In this document: piece by piece, positions 1 to 12,900 of the stretch
How positions within the stretch are numbered: position 1 is the stretch's first letter
How the letters are laid out: each line of letters starts with the position of its first letter
Assembly (NCBI RefSeq): GCF_007655135.1
Contig: NC_045129.1
Span: forward strand, 39,433,122-39,497,121
DNA length: 64,000 bases
From: Punica granatum
Taxonomy: Eukaryota; Streptophyta; Magnoliopsida; Myrtales; Lythraceae
Direction of reading: 5' to 3'
Translations under genes and position numbers: made by a program
The notes under the pieces: model-generated
What the model was told of the DNA's origin: nothing
The model's database searches: none
What the model saw: only the letters and a program-made list of their open reading frames with translations

Positions 1-1299
1 TTTTTTTTACAGGAAAGGTTCATCGGGCGCCAGAAATATTGTCCGGTCTATAATGATTTTCAGTTACTAGGACACAAGGTCAGTTGTTGGAGTCAGCAGT
101 TGGTCTGGTCCGATTATGCATGAGGCCTTTGTCAAAGTTGATTGAATACAGGAGTTGAAGCAGTGGCCCCTGACTCTAAGGAGGAGTCCTGATTTTCCGA
201 GCGTACGTGTCCCTGCCTTTTCTTAATCTTCCGCTGAATTCTTTGTACAAATGAAATGCTAGAGAACTCTGTTACGGTGTTACCCCTTGAGCTCCTTCCC
301 TCAGAGTGCGGGGCCGAAATGACGCGCTGTTTCAATCATGTAGTACGATAAGTGCGAACATATACGTCTTTAACAAAGAGCTCAGGTTATCGGTAGTTGA
401 TTGTTTCATGAGCTGAGATAAGATCATATACCTCTCTAGGAGAACATATCCGATCCGACATCGTGGCGGGACATCAAATCATGTTCAAATGAAGGAGACA
501 ACGCGACAGTAGAGATCAACTGGGCCCATTCGCCGGATATTTCGGGCCCACCTGAATTGACTGGGACAGACCGAAATGCCACAGAGTCAACCCGCAGCCG
601 CACTTGTCAGTGTCAACCCCGCAGAGCCGAAGAGGCAACTGTTAGTAGGGTATTACCTGAGCTCCAACTTTGGCTCCTCGGCCTACTCGAAGAACCATAC
701 CCGCTTTTATTCGTGTGTTTTTGCGTTTAACACCAAAATCAGCCATAAAGCATCCAAAATATATTTGCCCCCATTAGAAGTTTCTTTCATGGGTTGGATA
801 GTTTTGCCGCGTCTTGGTTTCTTCGTATATATGATATAATAGACTATATCATTCATGTGGTTTCATCGTACTTCAATTAATTGCACTCAATCCAACTCGT
901 CTTTTGTGAAGTAATTGTCACTGTCATTCTAATCACGGGATTAGAGACTGACTGTCGATTTAAAGTGATGCTGTTTCCACTTTTGACGGCACAAAAAACT
1001 GAATGGGGATAAGTTGAGATTAAATTGTAGAAGGGAAGATCACGACATATATACCACGTCAAACTACAAATAGTATTATTATTCGCAACGTCGAATGCTG
1101 TTATTTGAGCCAATGATGTTTGACACCTACAATGCATCCACTAATTCACCTGCAGGAAAAGGCCAGGCCAATTAGAAATTTGACCTGAAATTTCACGTTG
1201 AGTATGCATGAGATCATCAACTAGCTCCTACTGCAAGCTAATGGTCAAAGTCATGAATAAATTTCTCATAAAATTCGCCCGTCATTTGGTTTGAATATT
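1..1299. other. Intergenic DNA, no gene seen
   Basis: Only short open frames without recognisable domains or plausible splice structure occur here (for example around 132-335 on - and 576-839 on +). I see no repeat with clear ends in this stretch. It may hold an eroded transposon, but nothing in it supports a specific call. Confidence 0.5.
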
Positions 1300-1308
1300 G
1301 ATATATAT

Positions 1309-2161
1309 GAGAAATTATTAGGTGAATTTGGTCTATCACGTCGTCAATGAACTAAGTCGTTAATTGACTGACACGTGTGTACTGATCTTACCAAATATTT
1401 TGAAAAATCCACATTTTCGTTCTTTTCAAGATTGGCCCTAATCATTTCTGACCTCCTTTTCCCTGCTCTCCTCCTCACAAGTTCCTAGCTCCTCCCTCCC
1501 AACGGCTTCTCTCTTCTTTCCTTTTTTTTTTCCTTTGTCCACGCTTCTCCCTCATCCATATATCAATACCAATTTTATTCGTCAAATTAAAGGTTTTGAG
1601 TTCAACCCATCGTCTAGCCAAGATAGAGGGAGCGGTTTTAGGGTTTGGCAGTTTGGGGGAAAATAATTGGCTTAGCTCAGGGAGGAGGGAGGATCTCCAT
1701 TCCTTGAGGAGTGCGTGTACCTGAGAGTCATCCCAAACCCTTGACCCTCAAGCACTGAATCATTCCTTATCAAAAAGTTTTGATCTTTACACTTTATAAC
1801 ATGTTGTGTCATATCCATGAAATTTACCGAAAATCGAAAAATCTTGTGTGACCTATGGCACCATTTTAGAGTTTGAAGTTAGATTTATCATTTCGTTTAC
1901 TTTTGTTGCCATCGGCCAGGTGGAAACTAGAAGAGAGGAGCCGAGGACATGTCTCTATGAAGGACGAGAGCAGGGGAAAAGGACAGAGACTGAGAGGAGA
2001 AGGAGAGAGATAATCGAATTTGGGATAAATTTGAAAAGAAAAAACAAAAATTGGGGCTTTTTAAAAATATTTGGTGAGACCAAATATACACGTGTTAGTC
2101 AGCTGATGATTTTGTTCATTGATGACGTGGTTGGTAAATTGAATTCACCTAATAATTTCTC
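1309..2161. mobile_element. Non-autonomous Mutator-like element with long TIRs
   Basis: The two ends are long imperfect inverted repeats of about 130 bp. The left end begins GAGAAATTATTAGGTGAATT, and the reverse complement of the right end begins with the same 20 bases; similarity continues past the ACACGTGT and CACCAAATAT motifs. The element is flanked by a perfect 9-bp direct repeat, GATATATAT, at 1300-1308 and 2162-2170. Long TIRs plus a 9-bp target duplication are the signature of Mutator-like elements. The 850-bp length leaves no room for a transposase, so it is non-autonomous. The interior (about 1445-2010) is pyrimidine-rich then purine-rich and encodes nothing I recognise. Confidence 0.85.
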
Positions 2162-2170
2162 GATATATAT

Positions 2171-5100
2171 ATAAATCACACCGCTCAGCGACAACTTAAA
2201 TTTTCAATGAGGACTTTACATGAAGTGTATGAATTTGAAAATCCACTAAACGGCGTCCTCAAGTGCCGATCCGACACTTCAACGGAATATAATTTCATCT
2301 AGGTACCCGTGATTTCACTTTAAAAAATTATATATTAATATATATATAGGTACACATGATACCGTGTTTTCTAGATATATTCAGAGATGATGCATCTTCG
2401 TTAGGAAGATATTCTATATTGCTTCGTCCTTCCAGCACTTCCAGAAGAAGAAGGCCACGCGATAATTGAAAAAATGGGTATTAATAGTATGGAAAATTGA
2501 AAAGCCAAGACAAGGAAAGAAGGGAAGAACGTCGATACCCATCGCAATTAGCTTAATACTTATCCACGAGTGGGGCCCTAAGTAAGGCGGATGACCTTGT
2601 GGAAGCCACGCGCACTAGTTAGGAAGAGGAAGGAAGGATGTCCTGGAAAATTATATTATATATTAATAAAAATGGTATTAGTTAGTTTTTCGACCGCACG
2701 CGATGCGACGCGACGTAATGCATGTACATGCTGATAATGCAAATATTATATAATGAACGAACGATTTTTTAATGTCAGAAGTTTGTTTCGTTATCGCTGA
2801 CTCGATTAAGAAGATCGCGCAGCAAGCGATTTCTCGAGAACGGGCTTCTCCGTCCGTGTTTTCTTTATAATAAAGGAGGAAAAAGTCGTATGAAATCTTC
2901 TTCGGGAGATTTCCATTTCATTCCCGCTGTCTCCATGCCATAAATACTTTCTTAATTCAGGAGGTTTTCTCTTTTCCGTACATGTTCACGAAGTCAACTG
3001 TCGCTTTTGACAAGTTATTATTATTATGTTCTCCCCCCCCCAAAGAAATTATAACTAATACTAGTTTTCTCCTTTCAACTTAATTCGATGTTGAATTTTC
3101 ACTTTCTGCATGTTAAAAGCTCCGAATTTCCAATCATCTTAAAGTACATGACGCATCGGCTGGTTTTGGCGGCATGTGTATACTCTTCTTTCTATTGCCT
3201 GTTACTAATTGATGAAACTCCAACACGCGAATTGGTGAGCGATTAAGTAACTTTTATAGTGTAAAATGGATCGAATATAATATCCCGAAGTATAAAAGGC
3301 AAAAAAAAAAGAAGAAAAGAAAAAGCCCCTTTCTTGAGTGAAAAGATGATTGGAGGTGTGTGACTGTGGGTGGGGATAGCTTTGTGTAATGTTATGTCGT
3401 GTGTGTGCGTGGATGATGGAACTCCAAATGGACCCTCGACTTTACGCCGAAATTCATAGTGGGCATGTTACTTTCGTCCGAAGGGATTTATCCATTTATA
3501 TTATTTTAGATAATTCCATTTGTTTTATTTTTTCCCTTTGAGTCAATACATATATATATAATATGACTTCAAGAAGATTATGTTTTTCGATATTAACTTT
3601 TTGGAAAATTATAACGCGACAAAGTTACCATGACATGTCTGATACTTTCACCAACATGTTTGTATGTTTAGTTTTTTGTGTATAGTGCATCTACTACTGG
3701 TGATGAATTATAGAAAAACACTAAGCAATTAAACTAAAATAATAAATAGTTGAACTGAAAATATTAAATATGTTATTGTAACATTCTCATCACATTAGAT
3801 GAACCGTAGCTTTTTTATGTGCCAATCATATTATTATTTATCGTATAGTTTGTTTACTTTTATGTGGCTAGCCATACACCCTTGTCTATTCCCAAAAGAA
3901 GTGATCCTACTTGAGCAGGAAGCAATATAGGATGCCTTAGCTCCTCTCTCTCTTGTTTGTGTGTGTGTGTGTTAAGTATATTCCTCTTTTCCGCCTTATC
4001 CAACTGGGGAAGCATTCGACACGTGTAAATTTCTCAAAAAGATTAGCCCCTAAGAAAACCGCCAACAATAGGGCAAGGAAAAAGAAACATATATCCCTTC
4101 CTCTTCAGCTTGGTGACCAAGTATATATATATATATATATAATTGTAGATAATAATATAATAAAGTTTGCTAACTCATTCGGGGATGTACGGTGTCAGAC
4201 ATCCCACCTCGGAGGTACATATCATCGTGGAACAAAGATCTCAATCATCATGTACGAGAAAGCGATAGTACTTCGACTAATCCTTAGCTTGATTTGCCAC
4301 CCCGCAAAAGGATACATAATAGAAGTTTTTTTTATAGACGAGAACGAACTCAACCATCTTGACAATTAGATAGTATCTAAAAACGAATATATATATATAT
4401 ATATATATATATAATGATACGGTAGAAAGATTTGTTCAATTGGTGAGGGGGGAGCAACATTGCTGATACGTCTTATTAAAACTACAGGAGGTTTATTTCC
4501 TTGCTGAATTATTAGATGGCGATCTTGGACTGAATATGATCAAATAAATAATTAATCAAGGAGATCATCCCTTCCCATCAATATTTGTGGAAGGCCTAAA
4601 TGTCAGTTGCCGCTTGCAAGTAACATGCATGTGTCGTATGATGAGCTTAGCTACTGCTACATATATTGAACAACGCACATGTTAATGCATGCAATGTAAT
4701 CCGGCCACAAAGACACATTATACAATACATATACAAATGAATGATCCAACAACCCAAAAAAAAAAAAAAAACAAAACAAAACAAAAGGAAGAATGTGGAC
4801 TGAAATTGGGTATCTCCGGGTGCAGTTCAATACTCCATTTCCATGCAAGGCGAGGGGCAGCCGATGTCGTTTTCGTCGGATTGATACTCGTATAGATACA
4901 TATACACACACAGACAAATAATGAGAGAGGAGGGATTTCATGCAATTAAATTCAACTAACAAATAGGTCTCGATATTCAGTGAAATTATTGTGTCTTTTA
5001 TTAATTATTAAAAATTTTATTTTATTATATTAGATTTATGAGTCTCTCTTATAATTAGAAAAAAAATCATGGAATATATTTACCTTTTTTTTCTTTAATT

Positions 5101-7164
5101 TGAAGAAGTAATATAATAATGAAATGTATCTTGTTATCGGTAGTATTAATATTATGTGGTGGCCGGTGGGGCACGTCAACAGGCTTTTAGGAGTGCTAGA
5201 AAGCCACGAACAGGCATCATGCGTATCCAGACACCCTCCACCACCCACCCGCCTCTCTCGTTTCGTCTTCTCAATACAAATACAAATTCCCCCTTCTCTC
5301 TCTCTCACACCTCCTGGCCTACGTGGACCACTGCCAAATCTCCACATCAGAGTGTTGGCAGGCCCCCGCGGATTTAGCCTGGAAGCGCCGGGGGTGGGCG
5401 GTAACGAACCGAACACGAACACCCTGCTTTTGCTTTAGACTTGATTGATTTAGGAGCCTTCAATAAAAGTGTCAAAATATAATTGTTTAAAAATAAATAT
5501 CGATTTTGAAATAAGTAAAAACGTTTGGAAATTTTCAAAATATTAAAATTTAAATTAATATTTAAAATAGAGAATAATCAGAAATAATTTTTATAGATAT
5601 TTATCAATCTGATAAAGAAAATAATGTTTTCAATTGTAAAAATTAATCAAATTATGACTTTGAAAAAATTTATCAAATGATTTTTTATTGAAAATTCAAC
5701 AAAATAAGTACTTATTTAACCGTCATTGTACTCTCCAATAAAATCAGTGGCGGTTCGCTTATGGCTGGATCTTCCCCCACCGATCACCATGCCATGTGAT
5801 GTCACCGGAGGAGGATGATGTAGCAATTCACTCAATGTCATTCTTGTCAGCAGCGGCGCCAGACCAGAGAGAGAGAGAAAGTGTGAGATGCTTTTTAATT
5901 CTCTTTTTTTTTCTTTTCTGTTTTTGGTAAATTAAAATTTTATTAGTTTTAATTATCTAATAATAATAATATAACATGGTCATGTATAGTATGTAATTCA
6001 GCAAAAAAGACTGAGAGAGAGAGAGAGAAACGTCATGAGTAGTGTGGCACGTTCCAATCCATTGGAACCGCAGTCCCACGATCGTAGGAACAATTGATGA
6101 GCAGATCAGGGGGGGTACACCGTTGTCCTCTGAATCTGGGCCGAATACCACATCTGCGTAAAGATGGATTTAATTAGTAGGACGACGTGAGTTTGGTGTG
6201 GCACGTTCCATCCCCTGTTTGAAAAATTAGCGTGGCAAGTCTAGACATTAGGAAATTATGAATGAATATACCGCCTACTCAATTGGGTAAGGTGAATTAA
6301 TGCATGGGGGTGTGGGGGGGGGGGAGGATGTGAATTGCGTGCGTATTTTGATCAGGTTGTAATTCATGCATAAAGAAGGACAAGGGAGCATAGGAAATGT
6401 CAAATTCCGTAAGATGATTCACGTTGTTTGAATGAATGAACGCACGCACGCGAATTCTTCCAAAATTGGGAAAAGAGAAGTGGTGATTAGTGGGAAGAAA
6501 CTCATGAAAATAGAAGGGGAAGAAATTGTTGAAAAACGTGCTCTGTCAAGGTCAAGGCCAGGGAACTAATTAGGCAGATAAGTAAGCATACGTGAATTGT
6601 AATGTGTACCGTAACATTACCACCGAATCAACGGGGCCGCGTGAAGAATGTGAAAACGCTGCTCCCTTGACCTGATCCCCGTCCGCGTGTTTGTGTTTTT
6701 CTTTCTAGTTTCTTGTTCATTCCTTCATTCCTTCCTTCCTTCCTTCCTTCCTTCCTTCCTTCCTTGCCGGGAATGGCATGGCAGCGTCAATTCATGCACC
6801 GCTCCTTCCTCGTTCCTCCACTTACAAGTTACGTACTGCAGTTATTACTACCACAGCCCCTCAAATTTTCTTTTTCTCCTTTTTTTTTAAAAAAAAAAAT
6901 TTAAGAATAAACGAAGACAAAGCTCATTCATCCACGTGTTTTACAGATTATTACAACAACAACAAAAAAGAAATTAAGATTATTAGTTGTGTACGCAGAG
7001 GAAATATGAGAGCTCGAGACCTGCAAGTAAAGAACACTTCAAATTTAATTTCCGTCCAGACAAATAGACAGATGTCCTAACCTAACCGCAAGGATGCGGT
7101 CTCATGCTAAATGAATTGAGTTTCAGTGAATGAACTTTACATGCGCAGGGTAAGAATTTAAAGA
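2171..7164. other. Long intergenic stretch, no gene seen
   Basis: About 5 kb of mostly AT-rich sequence without a supportable coding region. It holds microsatellites: (AT)n near 4123-4142 and 4388-4413, an A-run near 4755-4770, GA-rich tracts near 5867-5880 and 6011-6027, a G-run near 6310-6326 and a (TTCC)n tract at about 6725-6766. The stretch 5440-5760 is AT-rich and may be an old MITE, but I could not define its ends. Confidence 0.5.
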
Positions 7165-7406
7165 CCCGTTTGGATTCACAACCTAATGATTTTAATTTTA
7201 ACTTTAACTTTAACTCAACACACTACACAATAAAAATAAACATTTTCCAATTCAAAAATTTTAACTTTAACTTTAACTCAACACACTACACAACAAAAAT
7301 ACACGTTTCCCAAGTCAAATTTATAATCACATCTCATTTGTCCTTTTCCAAGATCAAAATTAAAATCAAAATCAAAGTAACTTTAACTCTGAATGCAAAC
7401 GGCCCC
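7165..7406. mobile_element. Tourist/Harbinger-type MITE, copy 1
   Basis: The left end CCCGTTTGGATTCA and the right end TGAATGCAAACGG form imperfect terminal inverted repeats. The interior has repeated TTTAACTTTAACT motifs and the shared segment ACACACTACACAA. A close relative lies at 61010-61197 with the same ends and interior order, which defines the element by comparison. A 3-bp TAA target duplication is clean in other copies but not here. It is too short to encode a protein. Confidence 0.75.
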
Positions 7407-8359
7407 TATTATTCAATCAGAAGTGCGCCCTACTCATGACCGATCCGATCTTAAACGAGACTGATTTTGGCTACATAGATATTAAATTCAGGATATTCTG
7501 TGATTTTATCTATCTATAAGAAATAAAAATCCCAATTGAAACGGCCAATGGTAAATCACCTCCCAAACCGAAGCCAAAGAAAAGAAAACCCATCTATCTA
7601 TGAAACGGTGGCTGGATAAGGATTAAAGATCAAGAAGAAGAAGAAGAAGAAAGGGAGAGTCAAAGTCATCTGTAGTTTTAGTTCAAACTCAATTCAATTC
7701 AATTCAGTTATTATATCAGTAAGTATCATCATCCAAATCCAAATCCAAATCCGAATATATTTTGTATTCTTATTATCATCAGCGCAAGCGCCGTGCCCTT
7801 TAATTTAACACGTCTCTTCTGCGGCCCCAGGAAGCCTTGCCAGCCAATTGCCTCCCAGTTCTCCCCCCTCCCCCCCACACCTTGCGTCACTTGCACCGTC
7901 TTTCCCCTTCCCTTTCCCACCCTTTCCCTTTCCCTTCCCTTTCCCTTCCCTTCCCAATTGAATTATCCACTTGAATTCTGTCCTCAAATTCCCAATTAAT
8001 ATTTTTATTGATTTTCTAATTTATATCTGGAAGACATGTGAATTTCCATGTCAGACCCACCCCCCCATAAAAAAAAAGGTCCGTCTAAAACAACAGAAAG
8101 AACACAACTCCTCAACATCTTTATACACACACACACACACATATATATATATATTCCATTCCTCACTCTCATGCCATCATTCACACGCACACCAACTCTG
8201 GACTCTGGACCCCCTCAGCATTCAGCAAATTTCACCCCGCACGACCAATACCTTCTCTTTGAATTCTCTCCTCCTCCTCCTCCTTTTTCTTCTTCAAGAA
8301 ACTACATGCATACATATATACAGAGCCAGCAACAGCAGAAGCAGCAAATTCTACCTAGG
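7407..8359 (+). promoter_or_regulatory. Upstream region of the MAPKKK gene
   Basis: No separate gene is visible. The region holds a (GAA)n tract near 7627-7652, a long pyrimidine tract with TTTCCC-like units at about 7895-7955, an (AC)n/(AT)n microsatellite at about 8125-8154, and a (CTC)n tract near 8265-8285 just before the kinase start. These are typical of plant promoters and leaders, but no specific regulatory element is proven. The open frame upstream of codon 8360 is in phase but low in complexity and is probably untranslated leader. Confidence 0.4.
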
Positions 8360-9994
8360 ATGGCAACAACGACCTCGTCTTCTCCTCCTCCTTGGGTTCG
8401 AGGCAAGGTAATAGGGAGAGGCTCCTATGGCACGGTCTCCCTCGCCTTCCACAGGGAAACCGGCCGGGTTTTTGCTGTGAAGTCCGTCGAGCTCGGTTCC
8501 TCCCCTGATCCAATCGATTCGTTGGACAACGAAATTCGGATCCTAAGCTCCCTCGATTGCTCACCTTATATCGTCCAGTACCTTGGGGACGATGTCGATG
8601 GCTCCCACCGCAACCTTCACCTCGAGCTACTTCCCGGCGGGACTGTCACTGACTCCGCGGCTGCCCGGCGGCTTGTTGGGAAGAATTTCTCCGACGAGGG
8701 GATTGCGAAGTCGCACGCGCGGTGCTTGGTCTCCGCCCTCAGGCACGTGCACTCCGGGGGCATTGTCCACTGCGACGTCAAGGGGAGGAACGTGATCGTG
8801 GGCCACGACCCGATGGTCGCGAAGCTGGCCGATTTCGGGTCGGCCATCGGGGCGGGGTCCAGGAAGGAGCCTCGTGGCAGCCCTCTGTGGATGGCGCCGG
8901 AGGTTGTCCGGGGGGAGTATCAGGGGCCGGAGAGCGACGTCTGGTCTCTTGGCTGCACGGTCATAGAGATGGTAACTGGGCGGCCAGCTTGGGAGGATAA
9001 GGGAGCCTACACGCTGAGCAAGATCGGATTCTCCGACGAGCTGCCTGAAATCCCGGCAGAGCTGTCCGCACAGGGCAGGGACTTCCTCATGAAGTGCTTG
9101 AGGAGAGATCCCAAGGAGCGGTGGAGCTGCGATCAGCTGCTCCGGCACCCGTTTGTGGCCTCGGATACGCCAGATGAGTCGCGGATTGACTGGTCCCCGC
9201 GTTGCGTCCTCGATTGGGTCAGCTCGGATTTCGAAGAGGATCTCGAATTGGAATCGGATGACGAGAGCACCTTCGGGACGGACGCTGAGCCGTGCGCGAG
9301 GGGGAGGATCGCGGAATTGTGCCAGGGCGGAGGGCCGGCCAGCTGGGAATCGGAGGGTTGGGTGGAGGTGAGGGAAGCAGGCGACCAGCTCAATTCAGCA
9401 CGTGACGCTTCATGCTGGGAATATGCGGATTCGGAGAGGGAAGCGCTGGGGACAAGCTCGGAATACTGTGGAAGTTCAGGGGCAGAAGGGGAAAACAGCA
9501 TGATGTTGCCGGAATATTTAAATGGATCGGGCGGCAGGGAACAAGTGGAGGGGAAGTGGAGGAGGAGCTGTCAGCATGGGACAGGTCCAGTGGAGGAGGA
9601 AGAGGAACCTCATTACTGTTACTTAGCTGTTGGCAGCGTGACAGGGCAAACTCAGAGAACCGGAGACGAGGTGGTGGGCATTGACACCCGTTGTAATAAT
9701 TTCTTATTATTATTTTTACCTTATTTATTATTATTGCTCGTAATACTCAAATGCGATAGCAAATATTGTAGTAAAGAAGGCACGAAACATTTTGTTTCTT
9801 ATTATTTTACACGCGTTCCATTCTTCTTGCGCGGTTGGCTCCCTTTTCAAGATCGAAAGTCGACTCGTCGTGAGCACGAATTGCTTTTGCTCAATTTCGA
9901 ATTCGCTCAACCAGCCAACTTACATCGTGTTTCTTTTAGGAGTTGGCTTTTTGGGTGTGTCTGGATCTTTCTTAGATCTTGGCATGCGATGTGA
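8360..9994 (+). CDS. MAPKKK17/18-like protein kinase (MEKK-type)
   Basis: Intronless serine/threonine kinase. From the ATG at 8360 the frame gives 544 residues. The kinase domain covers about residues 12-272: P-loop G19-R-G-S-Y-G24, ATP lysine K41, helix-C glutamate E58, catalytic segment H137-C-D139-V-K-G-R-N144, DFG at 158-160, and APE ending at E181. The HCDVK form of the catalytic loop, the WVRGKVIGRGSYG start and the lack of introns match the Arabidopsis MAPKKK15-20 group; members 17 and 18 act in abscisic-acid and wound signalling upstream of MKK3. I chose this ATG because the in-phase upstream sequence is microsatellite-like leader and family members start just before the kinase domain. 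The tail after the kinase is acidic, then from about residue 445 becomes AT-rich and hydrophobic (LLLFLPYLLLLLVIL). Family proteins are usually about 340-450 residues, so the last 100 codons are doubtful. Confidence 0.88.
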   Translation: MATTTSSSPPPWVRGKVIGRGSYGTVSLAFHRETGRVFAVKSVELGSSPDPIDSLDNEIRILSSLDCSPYIVQYLGDDVDGSHRNLHLELLPGGTVTDSAAARRLVGKNFSDEGIAKSHARCLVSALRHVHSGGIVHCDVKGRNVIVGHDPMVAKLADFGSAIGAGSRKEPRGSPLWMAPEVVRGEYQGPESDVWSLGCTVIEMVTGRPAWEDKGAYTLSKIGFSDELPEIPAELSAQGRDFLMKCLRRDPKERWSCDQLLRHPFVASDTPDESRIDWSPRCVLDWVSSDFEEDLELESDDESTFGTDAEPCARGRIAELCQGGGPASWESEGWVEVREAGDQLNSARDASCWEYADSEREALGTSSEYCGSSGAEGENSMMLPEYLNGSGGREQVEGKWRRSCQHGTGPVEEEEEPHYCYLAVGSVTGQTQRTGDEVVGIDTRCNNFLLLFLPYLLLLLVILKCDSKYCSKEGTKHFVSYYFTRVPFFLRGWLPFQDRKSTRREHELLLLNFEFAQPANLHRVSFRSWLFGCVWIFLRSWHAM

Positions 9995-12900
9995 AAGAGA
10001 AGAGTGGGGGGGGCGGGGGAAGACAACCGCGTTTTCTGTTGGAAGCAGGGGCTGGGCTTGCCGGATGGGTTGGGGACTCTGAACTGACAATGCAAAATCC
10101 AGCTTGGGGAGTCAATCAAGAGTCAGAATCAGGACAGGAGAGAGAATGAGAGACAGAGAGAGGGAAAGATCGTTGGCATGCAACAGACAAGAGACAGACG
10201 AAGCTTGAATCGCATGTGACCGAATAATTGCAAGCCCCATCAAATCCTTCCTTCCTTCCTTCCTATAAGATTTGGCGCCTCCCCAACTTGGCTTTGCCGC
10301 TATCCATTTGAAATTTCCTCGCGATGACTTTCTAGAGCGAGCCAAACCCGAATCCTTCTTTTGTTCGAATTACAAGAGCCAGTCGGTGAGTCTGGTGCTT
10401 TTCCAAATTCTCGAATAATAATAGATATCAGATCGGGACTTTGTACTTGGACGGGGTTGACCTTTCCAGCTTGCTAGAATTGAAGTTAAAATACCGGGTC
10501 ATTTCGACCGAGTTATGGGCTAGACTAGGGTCAATTTCAGCAATTACACGTTCAAACCCATCCAGCAGCACGGAAATTCAATTTTACGCCGCTGCCTAAC
10601 TTTATAGGTTTTGAAAATTTACTTCAAAAATTAATCATGTAGAATGGGCATATCTCATTAAAATGTTAAGCAAAAGGGACGTCGAATGGGGAAGGTTGAA
10701 AGACGAGATTAGAGAGATGTGCTCTGCTCTGCATAATTCATTCCTCCTTTCATTTCATTTCGTTTCATTTCATCGATCATCCATCCCACAGAGACAGATA
10801 GAGATGCTTGTCCGCCGTCCGAATGGAAAAAGACCTGGGAAATGACGGTGCCGGTGGGGACAAAAAAAGAGAGCCCAAATATATTATTGGATTTAATTTA
10901 AGGATCACCCCGGCCCTTACCATCTTATCATGCGCGAGGTTCCGTTTTAGGACAAACTGACGTCTGTGCGGGCGTAGGCCAATAAACCCGCTTGACAACT
11001 AACCTAAGCCAAAAAAGACTCAAAACAAACACCACCGTATCACTGGATGGATATATTATATATCTTAATTTTTATTAGGCCGAAACCCGAAAATCATTAT
11101 TTGGAAATTAAGCCGTCCTAATCCATTACTACTATAGGAGATTAATACTTTTCATAATCCCCTAGTCCTTCTCTTATGTTCTAGGCATCGCGAGAGGAGA
11201 GGGATAATAAGTTAACGTATAGCGAACTGTAGGCTCAAATTTGATACCGATCCCCAGCCTATTTATTCTATGTCAATCAAACATTTGCAAGGATTACTCT
11301 AGTTCTAATATGCAGCTCGTCCCGTCCCATCCCATCCCATTTTATGATACAATACAGCTCGACCATTATTTGTTTATGACCAATATTCTGGAATTCCTAA
11401 AGGAATTAAACCTTGTTTTATTTAGGATTGTGATGAGCCACATAATTAATTGGGAGTGAGTTATTATTTAATATTCATGAAGTGGACGGACATTGTCGCA
11501 GCTCCCATTATCATAATAGTGAAGGGAACAAGTGACCTTCATTCATTCTTCGAGCTGTTCGGTTGGGTTGGGGTCTAGAGAGAAGTGGATAAGTGCTCTC
11601 TCCTCTCGCTCCCACCCACTCTCTATCTAACGTTTGTATGTAAATGTATGGGAATGCATCTGTGGGGGCTTATCTGATGATCTAAATGCTAACAATCAAC
11701 ACGGAACTGCTTGCCACATCTCTCAATTAAAGAATATCCATTCCATGCGCTGTTTGATTGCCAATCACAAGCTGCAATTTCGGCACTCCCGCTTGGCTCA
11801 TCTCATCTAAACTCATTAGATTTTATATCCACAATCGCCTTTGTTCCAAAGGCTTCGCTTCTGAAATGGATGAGAATTTAATATTCATAAACATTAGAAA
11901 GTCTTTAATGATTTTTTCTTACGGAGACGTGGCAAGGAAACAAAAAAAAAAAAAAAAAGCTAATAGGATTGTTTCACCATACACCTTAATAGATTAACGG
12001 CGTTAATAATAAGCTTATTTATTCTTTAATTCGTTTGTTGCTATTCTATTTGGTAGGACCACCGTAAAATTCATTCATCATATTTGCTAGTAATTAATGG
12101 CAGTTGCTATTTTGATTTGGACCGGCCAATTTGTGTTGACTAGGACCGCTTTTGTATTATGATTTTTTGTTAGCCTCAAATTGAATTGATCATTGGCTGC
12201 CTGCCCATAAACAAGCGATGAAACATGACATGATTGCCATCAACGGACAGGGGATATGTGTAAAACCTCGTAATTGTAGGCGATTTGAGATTCAAATAAA
12301 AGAAGAAATCAATCCCCATGATTGGAGTTAATCCCATGGGCACAAGATTCTCCACTTTATTAGAAATAATTTAAATTGTTATCATCATCATCATGCCGAA
12401 TTTGCAGATCGAGATGTTTCGAAATTCTCTGATAGCTCCTATAATCAAGGGGAGCCCCCTTAAGTTTATGTCTCCGTAAAATCTCGCATGGGAATGGGAC
12501 TAGCTGGCCGGGCAGGGCCTACATACAAACGTTCATGAGCGCATGTCTTTGAACCAGACGACCATTGTGGGGTCCGGACCAAATTAAAAGGAAAGGATGT
12601 TTCCCGATCCCTTTGGCTTTCGCGGGGATCTTTCCGAGTCCGTCTCCTGTAATCTCCCTCACGATACCCCGCGGTCTGCCTAACAAACAGACGACAAACC
12701 CACCTTCCTGAAATATTAAGATGATGGATCAAATGCCAACTTTTCCGGTCATCTTTTTTGTCCCAACCGATCGAGTCCTAGCCGGACACCATGATCTTCG
12801 ATCGAAGGCACGGATGCTTTGGATTCCGTATGAGATTAATTGATTGGATTATCAAGTGCATGTACTTGATCGTATTTTATATATAATCAACGAAGCTGAT

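Noticed and set aside
7895..7955. TTTCCC repeats as an interstitial telomere tract
   Set aside because: Units are TTTCCC/TTCCC, not the plant telomere unit TTTAGGG; it is a pyrimidine-rich promoter microsatellite.
8048..8359. In-frame N-terminal extension of the MAPKKK from an ATG at 8048
   Set aside because: It translates microsatellite and leader sequence (HTHTHIYIYI and a Pro run) and family proteins start just before the kinase domain, so the ATG at 8360 was chosen.
8627..9501. Open frames of more than 100 codons on the minus strand and in other plus frames across the kinase gene
   Set aside because: They are shadows of the GC-rich MAPKKK coding sequence and show no domains.
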